NCBI RefSeq assembly: GCF_026151205.1
Contig: NC_087078.1
Span: 4,171,675-4,235,674, forward strand
Length of the DNA: 64,000 nucleotides
Origin: Bolinopsis microptera
Taxonomy: Eukaryota; Ctenophora; Tentaculata; Lobata; Bolinopsidae
Direction of reading: 5' to 3'
The notes beneath the pieces were generated by a model. That model saw nothing but the letters and a program-made list of their open reading frames with translations, was not told where the DNA came from and did not search any database. Within the stretch, counting starts at the first letter, position 1, and every line of letters starts with the position of its first letter. A program made the translations under genes and the position numbers. This document shows, piece after piece, positions 46,601 to 53,099 of this stretch.

Positions 46601-47486
46601 TGATTATCATATTATCTTATCATTTATGTGTACATATTGTTAGAAGGAGGAGGAGCTAGCAATCTTAGATCACTTAAAGCACATACAGAGATAAATTAGG
46701 GATGTTAAATGAGAGCTAGAGATATCGCTCTCAGATAGTCCATATTACCATTGAGGACTGTATTTTGCGTTTCAATCACCAAAAGAAATAAAAGAAAGGT
46801 TCTTTACAAAATCACACCGATACAAAGACAGTAGGTACACACTTTGACTAGGTACAGACATTAATCGAGAGACAAAAACCACCATTAACCGGTAAACATG
46901 ACTTACTCTCTCGTATTTAGGTGATTGGCAAAATTGCTAACAATAGCCCTACAAAATCACGTGTAAGTGTGTGTGCTCAGTGAGTTTATAAACAGATTAC
47001 AGGATTGTTGTATAATGTATATCCATTAGTGGTTTAGAAACCACAATGTTGTTTAATAATATGGTATTACTGATAATATAGTATAATATGATATTACTGA
47101 TAATATAGTAATAATACATGATATTACTGATAAATAAGACTCGTTTATAAACAAACCTGCTGCTTTATAACTCGACTGTTCTTCTCCTCTACCTCTAGCT
47201 TCTGTTGAGCAATCTCAACCTGCTCTTCAAGCTCTCTTATCTGTAATAAACGTATTGCTATAACTGTATATCACCTGTTTACATTTTTCTAATAGTTAGT
47301 CTAAATCGTTCAATTGAAAAAGAATGCAGTCTATCATATTTGATGTTCCCCTTATAGGTAGGAGCTTTTGAAAAATACGACTTGACAAACCTTTTGGGGC
47401 ACAATTCGGCTTATTTTAGTAGCTTGCATGCGGTAGTGATCGAGTTGTCTTTCAGCATTGTTATATTTCTCCATCCATTCTCCCAT
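9949..47486 (-). CDS. PLEKHH/MAX-1-like coiled-coil MyTH4-FERM protein
   Basis: One gene reconstructed from 22 minus-strand exons with compatible phases, about 1,060 aa as read. N-terminal exons: 47391-47487 (ATG at 47486), 47157-47240, 41435-41584, 40266-40445, 39596-39760, 39240-39428, 37127-37284, 36817-37060, 35849-36031 and 35505-35664. C-terminal exons: 25470-25576, 24705-24779, 22959-23102, 22414-22609, 22062-22169, 17897-17969, 13498-13627, 12572-12748, 11730-11956, 11482-11605, 11239-11355 and 9949-10056. Order: coiled coil, Ser/Pro-rich linker, MyTH4, FERM. This matches PLEKHH1/2 and worm MAX-1, membrane-linked cytoskeletal adaptors acting in axon guidance and actin control. No PH domains were found between 25.6 and 35.5 kb, although the flanking phases (1 and 1) allow direct splicing. 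One phase 1-1 exon for the start of FERM F1 is probably missing between 17,970 and 22,061. An upstream coding exon is possible because an acceptor precedes the ATG. Confidence 0.85.
14574..15251 (-). pseudogene. 5'-truncated non-LTR retrotransposon, reverse transcriptase C-terminus
   Basis: A 225-codon open frame on the minus strand. It carries the tail of the reverse transcriptase of jockey/CR1/RTE-like elements: a basic helix MSRFIGVMYRIKHKLP, then IFQSFVQSHLNFCSLVWKF (the usual 'shl.yC...W' stretch), then KQKQGMRAVMAG (the 'lQ..~.R.i' step). The catalytic domain and endonuclease are absent, so the copy is truncated at its 5' end. It sits in a FERM intron (13628-17896) of the host gene, in the same orientation. 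The frame is still open, which suggests a fairly recent insertion. Confidence 0.75.
15800..15974 (+). repeat. 25-bp minisatellite carrying two E-boxes per unit
   Basis: Seven near-identical copies of a 25-bp unit, each with CAGCTG (one copy has CAGCTGTT at the end of that half) and TCACGTGA. Both are palindromic E-box-type bHLH sites, 5-6 bp apart. Further degenerate CAGCTG copies flank the array to about 16,030. It lies in the intron between the two F1 exons. Confidence 0.9.
16746..16830 (+). promoter_or_regulatory. Duplicated CRE-like palindrome
   Basis: Two copies of a roughly 36-bp unit, each with CCGGAGC, TGCTGTGATGACGTCATCA and AAGTT. The core TGATGACGTCATCA is a 14-bp palindrome containing the full CRE/ATF site TGACGTCA. 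A third partial unit follows as CCGGAGTTAGGGTACTCCGG, itself an inverted repeat. Binding is inferred from the motif only. Confidence 0.5.
17897..17969 (-). other. FERM F1 internal exon
   Basis: A 73-nt exon with phase 1 in and phase 2 out, borders CCTCTTAG and GTCAGA. It encodes FDTVSSVAEVIRDVESQLGL, the ubiquitin-like F1 helix of FERM domains. It joins exactly in frame to the exon at 13498-13627. By family alignment about 45 residues before it are missing, so one more exon should lie between it and 22062. Confidence 0.8.
18779..18874 (+). repeat. 12-bp GTAGCACGTGGG minisatellite
   Basis: Eight tandem copies of a 12-bp unit, each with CACGTG. Two copies have CACGTGGT in place of CACGTGGG. 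A duplicated 31-bp unit ending in TGTGCAGGGTATATTTA lies just upstream (about 18,645-18,715). Confidence 0.9.
19112..19275 (+). CDS. Possible orphan terminal exon (plus strand)
   Basis: A good acceptor (CATTTTTCTTCCAG, just before 19,112) is followed by an open frame of about 54 codons ending in TGA. It contains NYQIADISVDNFKNLKPEMI and LQTILSPSDEQLVDIQN. The composition looks protein-like but I recognise no family. No upstream plus-strand exons were found, and the stretch lies in an intron of the minus-strand gene. It could be a relic, the end of an unseen nested gene, or chance. Confidence 0.25.
19683..20667 (+). repeat. 33-bp tandem array, about 30 copies
   Basis: The unit is GTGTAAACTGTAAAACTAAC plus TAATTGTGGCTGT, 33 bp, highly homogeneous. 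A few unit types (AATGG, AACTG or AATTG before the GTGG) recur in patterns, suggesting repeated expansion of multi-unit blocks. It lies in an intron. Confidence 0.95.
21057..21640 (+). repeat. About 45-bp AT-rich tandem array
   Basis: About twelve diverged copies of a unit containing GATCTGTTTAATTCATA, TAATATGTTTCAATTTAAGC and GTATTATT. Copies differ by substitutions and small indels, so the array is older than the 33-bp array upstream. Confidence 0.9.
22062..23102 (-). other. MyTH4 domain exons
   Basis: Three exons. 22959-23102 ends in INKTLHEYAEN. 22414-22609 carries LYNASRTLLTLTSVELVNEL, YCQLLKQTHRQ and YWHVLATVIPFITPK. 22062-22169 carries RVMSYLKAHLERY and GRFAGYCIKVLKRCL. 'ELYCQL.KQT', an aromatic/Trp in the next helix, and the 'Y.K.HL.R' and 'C...L.R' helices are hallmarks of MyTH4, which in myosins and PLEKHH proteins packs against FERM and can bind microtubules. 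Phases run 0-0, 0-1, 1-1. The domain is short compared with family members. Confidence 0.85.
23103..24704 (-). other. Intron of the MyTH4-FERM gene
   Basis: A 1.6-kb AT-rich intron. The one striking spot is a run of overlapping GCACGTGC sites near 23,890-23,925 (CACGTG several times in 40 bp). No coding sequence recognised. Confidence 0.6.
24705..25576 (-). other. Two linker exons before MyTH4
   Basis: 25470-25576 (phase 1 in, 0 out) encodes SSIGKLPTYTVTEQVSFTDH followed by an acidic Pro-Gly-Glu-Asp stretch. 24705-24779 (phase 0-0) encodes LSPLTQPEAETEFERLLEKM and KYMGE, probably a short helix. Both have clean borders (TTGTCAG/GTAATT and TTTTCAG/GTGAGT). Confidence 0.75.
25255..25335 (-). 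mobile_element. Possible Penelope-like or other retroelement terminal fragment
   Basis: On the minus strand the stretch reads GACAAAGGCGTGTTGCCGAA followed by ACGTCGACAAC. This resembles the 'AAAGG...GCCGAAACGTCG' motif that recurs near the ends of Penelope-like and related elements, where it can be part of a hammerhead ribozyme core. The other half of the core (CTGATGA) appears only as TCTATGA, so any ribozyme is degenerate. It lies in an intron, between exons 24705-24779 and 25470-25576. Confidence 0.3.
26535..26855 (+). pseudogene. Frameshifted coding relic of unknown family
   Basis: Three successive plus-strand frames read as one protein-like chain. First VYWKQRLKYVSSCTEASATQ through CLPIHFNDFKNKLSGILTD (about 26,548-26,730). 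After a shift, DDNNKTAIQALSEIFRRDK. After a second shift, IVTLQKDLKEFKTC (to about 26,840). At least two breaks show decay. I do not recognise the family; it could be a transposon protein or a processed pseudogene. Confidence 0.4.
26985..27105 (+). repeat. TCTCAGGATAT minisatellite
   Basis: About seven copies of a 15-18-bp unit alternating TTCTCAGGATATCTTG and TTCTCAGGATATTGTG. GGATATC is palindromic. It lies directly after the coding relic. Confidence 0.85.
28489..28527. repeat. 15-bp-arm hairpin
   Basis: ACTCTAGTTCGACAA and its exact reverse complement are separated by a 9-nt CTTCGGTAC segment. Partial copies of the arm (CTAGAGTC, TCGAGCTAGAGTC) recur to about 28,590. Confidence 0.85.
28767..28820 (+). 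repeat. 14-bp CACGTATTGTAGGT array
   Basis: Four tandem copies. A CACTCTACTTCACTGACTAC family of short repeats follows at about 28,870-28,965. Confidence 0.85.
30026..30172 (+). repeat. 16-bp AGGAGTCCTGTATTAT array
   Basis: About nine copies of a 16-bp unit. AGGAGTCCT in each unit is nearly palindromic (AGGA.TCCT). Confidence 0.9.
30290..30465. repeat. Long imperfect hairpin
   Basis: The left arm begins GGTGGTGAGATTCTAACTA, continues CAATTCTAGC and ends GGTGGTGTTAGTCAC. The right arm reads GTGACTAACACCACC, then TTAGAGTTACTGCTAGAATT, then TAGTTAGAATCTCACCACC. The arms pair over about 55-80 bp with bulges, and the right arm has extra bases. A 60-codon minus-strand open frame overlaps the right arm, but I give it little weight because of the fold-back. 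Confidence 0.75.
30620..30845 (+). promoter_or_regulatory. CCAAT-box cluster with CLEAR-type E-box
   Basis: Four CCAAT motifs in one orientation (about 30,622, 30,651, 30,779 and 30,810) lie before a perfect GTCACGTGAC palindrome (30,831-30,840). The stretch is GC-richer than its surroundings. An ATG at 30,911 (+) opens MSIWHSGSQPVFYSVNTVK before a possible GTAAAC donor. On the minus strand an ATGTCAAAGAAGCGTG/GTAAGT could start an internal transcript of the MyTH4-FERM gene. NF-Y and bHLH-ZIP binding is inferred from motifs. Confidence 0.35.
32947..33043 (+). repeat. 30-bp array with an ATTGG (inverted CCAAT) per unit
   Basis: Three copies of a 30-bp unit with GACTCTCAACTCGGCTGCTG then ATTGG, plus a leading half copy. 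Each unit carries one inverted CCAAT box. Confidence 0.85.
34612..34652 (+). repeat. 15-bp CCTCCAGTTAAGAAG triplet
   Basis: Three tandem copies in the large intron. Another short array of ACCTGGTAAC and TTGTTACCTGATT units lies at about 34,235-34,340. Confidence 0.8.
35372..35428. repeat. Perfect 57-bp palindrome
   Basis: Arms 35,372-35,399 and 35,401-35,428 are exact reverse complements around a single A at 35,400. The left arm starts AGTAAAGTTACCACAATAGT and ends CAAGGATA. It has essentially no loop, so it would extrude as a cruciform rather than a miRNA-like hairpin. It sits about 80 bp downstream of exon 35505-35664 in the host gene. Confidence 0.95.
35505..39760 (-). other. Ser/Thr/Pro-rich linker exons of the MyTH4-FERM protein
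   Basis: Six exons of low-complexity sequence. 39596-39760 begins with a helix (INRVQACNRIAIFEEAYKKC), then Asn/Ser-rich sequence. 39240-39428 has SPQHRVT-type repeats. 37127-37284 has HNESPPLPPRR and a basic KKK. 36817-37060 has STSSPPPMS, NDYDEIPCEGV and EMYGYS. 35849-36031 has TSPPSNFGSASTLPATPTA. 35505-35664 ends in WETLIDSLALVGFTDALPNQ. The proline-directed Ser/Thr sites, PPLPPRR and Tyr-containing acidic motifs suggest a disordered, phospho-regulated linker with SH3/SH2-type docking. That is inferred from motifs alone. Confidence 0.8.
37285..39239 (-). other. Intron of the MyTH4-FERM gene
   Basis: A 1.95-kb intron. It contains short direct repeats (GTGGTTACTAGGGTTA near 37,300-37,370; ACAATGTCAGGTGTTTCT near 37,743-37,785). 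No coding sequence recognised. Confidence 0.6.
40266..41584 (-). other. Coiled-coil exons 3 and 4
   Basis: 41435-41584 (50 codons) encodes LALHHEALDRHDVITAKLRA and EKNNVILALEEEIEAL. 40266-40445 (60 codons) encodes VSQKVKLIKEHIHKSIRSLE, IENIRLKRQVEQVE and ELNTEIERLKE. Both show clear heptads and are in phase 0 with each other and with exon 47157-47240. The donor after EEEIEAL is repeated in the intron. Confidence 0.85.
41010..41464 (-). repeat. 53-bp array duplicating an exon end and splice donor
   Basis: On the minus strand each unit reads through the end of exon 3 (GAGGAGGAGATAGAGGCTCTG, coding EEEIEAL) followed by GTAAGTGGAG, then TTTTAATGTTATTCTGGCTT and TAG. About nine donor copies are present. 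Only the first, at 41,434/41,435, keeps the frame, because each intronic unit carries an in-frame TAG. The TTATTCTGGCTTTAG before each copy could also act as an acceptor for a 20-nt microexon. Confidence 0.9.
43855..44415 (+). repeat. 32-bp tandem array, about 17 copies
   Basis: The unit is GGGTACTTAGCAACTATCAC plus CTAGCAACCTGA. Several copies carry an extra CTAGCATCAC insertion and the last copies are diverged. Confidence 0.95.
44733..44990 (+). repeat. About 34-bp TCTATCACACCTCTACAGCT array
   Basis: Four units with CTCTACAGCTCACTACCGTT and CACTTCTATCACAC, then three related units with ATTAGCTGTATTTCAGCTTA. The open frame across it (44,699-44,947) is a repeat artefact. Confidence 0.9.
47040..47130 (+). 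repeat. GATATTACTGATAATATAGTA array
   Basis: Three AT-rich tandem copies immediately downstream of exon 2 of the MyTH4-FERM gene. Confidence 0.8.
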
Positions 47487-47487
47487 G
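47157..47487 (-). other. First recognised exons of the MyTH4-FERM gene
   Basis: 47391-47487 opens C-ATG and encodes MGEWMEKYNNAERQLDHYRM then QATKISRIVPQK. 47157-47240 encodes IRELEEQVEIAQQKLEVEEK then NSRVIKQQ. The start of PLEKHH proteins has the same plan ('Q...R.QA.KI...' running into a long coiled coil), which supports the assignment. ATG 47486 was chosen because it is the first in frame after a TTATAG acceptor one base upstream. That acceptor implies an upstream exon or a spliced leader. Confidence 0.8.
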
Positions 47488-47687
47488 CTATAACCTAATA
47501 TATTGTATCAGTTTAGATATTGTAATTATCAAACAATATTATACTTAGATGCAGCATAATGTTGACAATCATTAAGTTTCTTTAGATTGAAATTTAAATA
47601 AGATAATGTAGAAATTGCTATGCTCATCAAGATTTTGAACAAAAGTATGATAGATTAATATAGTGCTAAGTGCATGCAAAAATGATA

Positions 47688-48833
47688 TTATCTAAGACTA
47701 GAATTCAAAAGTTTATCACTAAGTTTGTTCATTATATCACGATCACATACAATTAGATTGATAAGAGTGTCAACAACAGATTTATCTGGTTGTTCCTGGC
47801 TACTCTTTTTGTAGCTAGAAGGATGTTTTGGTAAAGGAATACGCTGAATGAAGCTATCAGATGTGGCTGCAGCTTTGTCAACTATAAAATAACACTGTTC
47901 ACTTTCGCCATCTTTTCTTGACATGTTTGGGGACCCAGAAGCTTGATTACTTTGATTGATAGCCTGCCTCAAAAACATCTCATTTTCATGAGGTTTTGAA
48001 ATTTCTTCTCCTGGATTTACCCAATCTTGTGAAGACTCATATCCTTTTAGACTACAAACTAATAATCGAGTTATTGCTTCTTGAATTCTATCAACAGAGT
48101 CAGTGGATAGTTCAATCCAAGTGTTTATACTAACAGAAGTCTCTAAATTGCGTGCAAGGTGCCACCAATGTTTAGGAATAAAAATAACCTCTCCAGGAGA
48201 CACAACAATTCGTAATGCAGATTTTGCATAATTTTTGTCTAAAACATCAACAGAGCTAAAAGTACTGCTCTCCTCATATGGCAAACGCGTTGCTCCCAAA
48301 TCATAGTCTGGGGGCCACAGCAGCCACTCTTTACATCCAATAATCTGAGCGTGAAGATTACAACCATATGAATCCTGGTGACAAGGTGTGAAACTGCCAG
48401 TAGATCCTGCCCACAATGTAGACTTGGAGGAACCTACATCCTTCAACCCAGCCCAACTCCAATCAAAAGTATGAAATTGTTGGGTAGTGCTATTAAGAGT
48501 TGCAAAATGGGTATATCCAGCATAATGAAAAGTTTTAGTATCACGATTAGTTGCAAGAAATCTAAAGAATTCTCCCAGATCTTGTGGTTTAAAGCTGCAG
48601 TCAGATTCTTTCGGAACCTGGTCACCTGTGTATGGCTTACCCATTTTCACAGTGACTGTTTGACCAACAGTGCATTTGGCAAGAAAGTCAAGATCCCACG
48701 AACTGGGATACCAATCAGCAACAAAATTTTTCATCAAGGTAACACAGTTCTTTTGCATCAGGAAGGTGCTAAATATATCATTTTCGATTTCACAACGGTT
48801 TTTATTTACTGCACAGCGACTTGTCATATCCAC
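47688..48833 (-). CDS. HSPBAP1: HSPBAP1-type JmjC-domain protein, intronless
   Basis: A single open frame of 381 aa. The JmjC core has the iron ligands H152 and D154 (TPCHQDSYGCNLHAQ) and a distal His in IFIPKHWWHLARN (most likely H225). A Lys at 168 (GCKEWLLWPP) and TRLPYEESSTFS follow the HSPBAP1 pattern, as does SINTWIELSTDSVDRIQEAI. The family is cytosolic, and the human protein binds HSP27. It is placed among 2-oxoglutarate/Fe(II) oxygenases, but I know of no settled substrate. The N-terminus is about 100 aa shorter overall than human HSPBAP1. The lack of introns, beside intron-rich neighbours, suggests a retrocopy or intron loss. The frame is intact, so it is probably functional. The stop lies 200 bp before the first recognised PLEKHH-like exon, on the same strand. 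Confidence 0.9.
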   Translation of the reverse strand: MDMTSRCAVNKNRCEIENDIFSTFLMQKNCVTLMKNFVADWYPSSWDLDFLAKCTVGQTVTVKMGKPYTGDQVPKESDCSFKPQDLGEFFRFLATNRDTKTFHYAGYTHFATLNSTTQQFHTFDWSWAGLKDVGSSKSTLWAGSTGSFTPCHQDSYGCNLHAQIIGCKEWLLWPPDYDLGATRLPYEESSTFSSVDVLDKNYAKSALRIVVSPGEVIFIPKHWWHLARNLETSVSINTWIELSTDSVDRIQEAITRLLVCSLKGYESSQDWVNPGEEISKPHENEMFLRQAINQSNQASGSPNMSRKDGESEQCYFIVDKAAATSDSFIQRIPLPKHPSSYKKSSQEQPDKSVVDTLINLIVCDRDIMNKLSDKLLNSSLR

Positions 48834-48845
48834 TTAAAGCTATAA

Positions 48846-49360
48846 ATAATTATATTGGAGTTAGTTAGTCAATCGCTAATTGTATATGAATATGAAATTT
48901 TACAGTACAAAATAAATAATAGACATTTTTCCTATAAATGGGTGCCGAAGAAAAATTAAATTCCGTCGTTGACACAAATAAGGATAACACATTCTTCAGT
49001 ATCTAAACAGAGGACTGAACATAATTGACACAATCAGTTAGTTACCGCAATGATGAACATTGAACATAAGGTTCATCGATAAGCTATTGAAGCCAATCCG
49101 ATCATCAACCGTTTAAAACAATTTACGCAATTTGAAAAACATCAGACAGCTTATAAAACAAAGTTTCAGAGTTTATCATGAGAAAATAAGAAAAGATAAT
49201 TTACAAAGGACACAAACTACAAAATATTTTTTAGTATCCCTCCTTTCCTTAGTCACTTAGTATAGGAAACACAATGGTTACACAATATTTGAACGGTGCC
49301 AAAGACAAATTAACAAAAAAAGCATAGAACAGAGTATTTAGAATGACTGTATAATGCAAC
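48846..49360. other. Upstream region of the JmjC gene
   Basis: About 0.5 kb of AT-rich DNA between the JmjC start and a retroelement relic. It should contain the JmjC promoter, but I see no TATA or other clear motif. A TTATTTATAG acceptor-like sequence 13-14 bp before the ATG could mark a 5' UTR intron. Confidence 0.45.
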
Positions 49361-50006
49361 TGAGCCAGTATAATGCAGACTGAGCCAGTTCTTCTTCCAG
49401 TTGATGGTCTAGAGTTACCAAAGGGAACAGTCCTAGGAGACCAAGCTAGGCTGGACATTTCTGCAAGATCGATTTGGAATGCTTCAGAGAGGGCATTTTT
49501 TGATGTAAGGGTATTTCATGCCCCAGCCCCCTCCAATGCAAGCAAATCGATCCCAGCGATGTACCAGTCCCATGAAAATGAGAAAAAAGCGATGTTACAA
49601 CGCAAGAGTTCTTGGAGTGGAGAAAGAAAGCTTCACACCTTTAGTTTTCTCGACTTCTGGTGGAATGGGTGGTGAAGCTGAAAGACTGGTTAAGAAGCTG
49701 GCCAGTAAGATGGAGTACCACACTGGCCAGAGGTACTCGGATGATGTAGGATACATTAGAAAGCGCCTTCGCTTTGAAATCCTAAGAACAACAGTGATTT
49801 CTCTCCGTGGAGACAGAGGTGCAAGAAAAAACATTGTTGATATAAACAGTATAGATCTTAACTTGGAGCCACAAGGCCAAGGGTAATTTTTGATTGTTTA
49901 GGAAACTTTTTTAATTTTTAAAGGGTAGATTTTATATAGGGTCATTGCTATATTATGTGTATATTGTTTGAATAATTTTATTAAATCAAAAAAAAACAAA
50001 AAAAAA
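49361..50006 (+). mobile_element. 3' end of a non-LTR retrotransposon, frameshifted
   Basis: Two overlapping plus-strand frames form one reading. 49373-about 49595 has ARLDISARSIWNASERAFFD then VRVFHAPAPSNASKSIP. 49518-49886 has RVLGVEKESFTPLVFSTSGG, then a YSDDVGYIRKRLRFEILR helix and ISLRGDRG. 'FFDVRVFHP', 'FTPLVFS..GG.G' and '(L/I)R...(C/S)(L/I)RG.R' are the C-terminal signature of reverse transcriptases seen in many invertebrate retroelements. The frame breaks near 49,590. About 100 bp after the stop is an A-rich tail (49,988-50,006), as expected for target-primed insertion. 5'-truncated, dead copy. Confidence 0.7.
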
Positions 50007-50077
50007 TAATGCAACTGAAATGATTATATCGAATTCGCAACATAGATAACGATATTTTTGAGCCAGCTATGATCGAA

Positions 50078-50587
50078 GCTTACTTGGGGACCCCAGGCTA
50101 TAATATTCATAGATGATAGATTGATAGAAAAGAGTATAGAGGTTTTGCGGAATGACAAGCTGAGCGCTGCACAGTAAATTATTATGGAAAATATGAAGTT
50201 TAAAAATTTATTTATGAGGTTAAGATCAAGTTTTTTATTTGACAACCCCATATTATAAATTTATAATTACAGCCCCTTCTTGAAATTAAAATTTAATTTC
50301 ATTGGTGCCAAATTATGCGTTGTCAATAAGTGAAAGTATTTAAAATGAAAGCGAAAGTATTCAAAATGCGCATAGGTTTCACATTTGATTCACGATGTCA
50401 ATCCTTCGCAGCTCTGCGAGGCCCAGTGTTGATTGATGATGTCAACCCATAGAGATCGTCGATGCAAAGCAAGAATGCTAGTTTGCGCGGCGCGTCGAAG
50501 TCGATGCATTACTGGGCAGCGCTCAGCCTGTCATTCCGCCGAATCTCTATTGCTTATGAACATAATAGCCTGAGGTCCCCAGGTAAA
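50078..50587. repeat. Inverted repeat with about 80-100-bp arms
   Basis: The arm at 50,078-50,177 (contains GGGGACCCCAGGCTATAATA and GCGGAATGACAAGCTGAGCG) is the imperfect reverse complement of 50,506-50,587 (contains CAGCGCTCAGCCTGTCATTC and ATAATAGCCTGAGGTCCCCA). The second arm has lost about 20 bp from its middle. The 330-bp interior is GC-richer, with GCGCGGCGCG. The structure suggests a fold-back or MITE-like element. Confidence 0.75.
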
Positions 50588-52270
50588 GTGGTGCATTTCG
50601 CCGATCTAGCGAAGATTGCGAAAAGCATTATTAGATGCGCGGCGCGGTTCAGGAGTGCATCACACTACAAGTTTCACATAACATTGTAACGCAATGCACT
50701 ACTGTACCGCACTGCGTAGCCACTAATTCTTCTGATCTCACAACCTTCTTCAGTTGATCAGCAATATGCACCACTGGGCCTCGCACATCGCAGAGTTGTA
50801 GGTTTACAACATACCAGGACGCGCGCCGAGCTAGTTGGACTCGTCGACAGATATTATACGAGTATCACCCGTTAACTCGCAAAGCTTTGACGGATGTTAC
50901 TCGTCTAAATTTCTTCGAAGTAGCGCGCGCCGCTTTCTTCTCGAAATGGCCCGATGGCACGTGCTACGAAGTAGCGCGCGCCGGGCCAGATCATTAACAA
51001 TGGTCAAGCAGAGCTGCGAAGGATCGACATTGCGAATCAACACATATAGCCTTGTCATACGTTGTATGACCCGCCGATCACGAGTGCGCGGCTCCCCCTG
51101 TATCGTAGAAACTCGATATAGTGAAGCGACAGTGGGGGTCACCACGTGATACAAATATAGCCATGAATTTTATCTACGCAAACTACGTAACGCGCTTGTT
51201 TCAAAGTAAAATAGCGTGCTACAGCATGCAAAATGACGTTGGTTAGACTTAGAGTAAGAGGTGCACGATAAAAATAAACTTGCTTGGATTTTGAAAATTT
51301 TTGTACCATTGCTTTCTAGAGTGTGAGCTTTTTCACAATACCAAATTTGTTATACCTTTTTGGAATAATTAATTAATTTCGGCTATATGTGCCATATTTA
51401 ATGATGCCATGCGCAGCCTTTGGAACCTCAGTAAGTGCAGTGTAAAAGTTGTAGGTTTATAACCTACCAAGACGCGCGCCGAGTTTTTTACGAGTATCAC
51501 CCGTTAAGTGTAAAAGTCGCGTAATTTGACGAAATTCGTTGATTTTTGATATTTCTTAATGCTCGTGCTTTATTTCCTTGCTTTACATCTTGATGAAAAT
51601 TTCTTAGCACATTCTTTAGGGAACATTCTAAATGGCCCCAAAAATCTAGGAAAAAATTGAAAAAACTGCCGAGTTATGGGAAAAAAAAACTACGTAAATT
51701 CAAACATGAAACAGAGAACTTTTCAATTTTTTAGTAATTTCTCATGCAATGAAGCTAAAACAATAATTTTTTGCAGTCATCATTATAGACTAATAAACTC
51801 ACAGATTCTTAAATTTCAGGCTGATTGCTTACAATATGTATTTTTTTTGTAGGTTTACAACTTGTGGCGCTATGCACTACTGGGCCGCGCCGCGCATCTT
51901 CTCGCAACCACAGATGCAGATCGTCGAGATGCGAAGGATTGACATCGTGAATCAAGTTTACAACCTACCAGGACGCGCGCCGAGTTTGACTCGACGACGG
52001 TCCTAATATATGGAACAAATATTTTACGAGTATCACCTGTTAAGTATTTTTCCGAGCAATAAAGCTACATTTAACAAAATACTGCGAAATATTTCGTCGA
52101 AAAAGCACAAAAGCGCAGCATTTGAATTTCGCGCCTCATAGTGCACTTCCTACTTAGAGCAACGAGTAGGTTATTTCATATTTGACGGATGTTACTCGTC
52201 TAAATTTCTTCGAAGTAGCGCGCGCCGGGCCAGATCATTAACAATGGTCGAGTAGGTTATTGAAAATAAG
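50388..52270. repeat. Nested GC-rich dispersed repeats
   Basis: A CCAGGACGCGCGCCGAG block followed by TACGAGTATCACCCGTTAA occurs near 50,813, 51,468 and 51,970. A GATGTTACTCGTCTAAATTT block running into CTTCGAAGTAGCGCGCGCC occurs near 50,893 and 52,188. GCGAAGGATTGACATCGTGA occurs at about 51,937, with an inverted copy at about 50,392. Order and spacing differ between copies, so this is a rearranged transposon cluster rather than an array. No coding sequence recognised. Confidence 0.75.
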
Positions 52271-53095
52271 TCAAATCTGTAAAATTTCGGTTCTTGAAAT
52301 TTCATTTTCATAAACTGAAAATTGGACCGAGACTGGGAGAATATGATTTTGCAATTTTATTTGGGATTTTGACTCCCAGTGCAGTACCTCAATTAATTGG
52401 TTTCATACCATCATCAATTAACTGACTAATTTGTAATATAATTGGTAATATAATTTGTAATATAATTTGTAATATAATTGGTTTCTGGGCAAATATTTCA
52501 TCCAATCTGTCAAATTTGTGTTCAGAAAATTTCATATTTGAAAATGGGAAAGACTTTTAAAAATACAACTTTTCGTTTTGTTAAGCTTTCTGCTGTGGGC
52601 TTCCTCCGACCGAAATCAAACTTCCAGCACCTCAATCGTGTCATATGCCATCTATAGTTGACTTACTAATTGGTAACAGGTGAAAAAACCAGTCAAAACT
52701 GTAAAATTTCGGTCCTGGAAATTTCATCTTCAAAAACTGAAAATGGGACAGAGATTGGGAGAATATGATTTTGCAATTTTATTCGGGATTTTGTCTTTGA
52801 CTCCCAGTACCTCAATTTTTGGTTTCATACCATCATCAATTAACTGACTAACTGGTTTCTGGGCAAATATTTCATCCAATCTGTCAAATTTGTGTTCAGA
52901 AAATGTCATATTTGAAAATGGGACATTTTCGGTCCTGGAAATTTCATCTCAAAAAAACTGAAAATGGGACAGAGATTGGGAGAATATGATTTTGCAATTT
53001 TATTTGGGATTTTGACTTCCAGTACCTCAATTTGGTTTCATACCATCTTTTAAAAATACAACTTTTCGTTTTGTTAAGCTTTCTGCTAGGTAAGC
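52260..53095 (+). repeat. Direct repeats of a roughly 430-bp unit
   Basis: GGGAGAATATGATTTTGCAA occurs near 52,337, 52,757 and 52,978, each time followed by a CCCAGTACCTCAATT-type stretch and GGTTTCATACCATC. A second block, TTCTGGGCAAATATTTCATC, occurs near 52,480 and 52,854, and ACAACTTTTCGTTTTGTTAA near 52,565 and 53,058. The third copy is shortened by internal deletion. Confidence 0.8.
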
Positions 53096-53099
53096 TCAG

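Larger units (their letters stand above)
41585..47156 (-). other. 5.6-kb coiled-coil intron
   Basis: The intron between exons 2 and 3. It holds the 32-bp and 34-bp arrays (43.85-44.99 kb), a (TG)n tract near 41,650, an (AC)n tract near 46,270, a 22-bp duplication near 43,100-43,160 and three TCACGTGA sites (45,796; 46,388; 46,411). A GC-richer patch lies at 43,650-43,760. No gene recognised; the open frame at 42,782-42,964 (+) has no known match. Confidence 0.6.

Noticed and set aside
49595-49834. Minus-strand open frame of 79 codons
   Set aside because: It is a shadow of the plus-strand retroelement reverse transcriptase tail.
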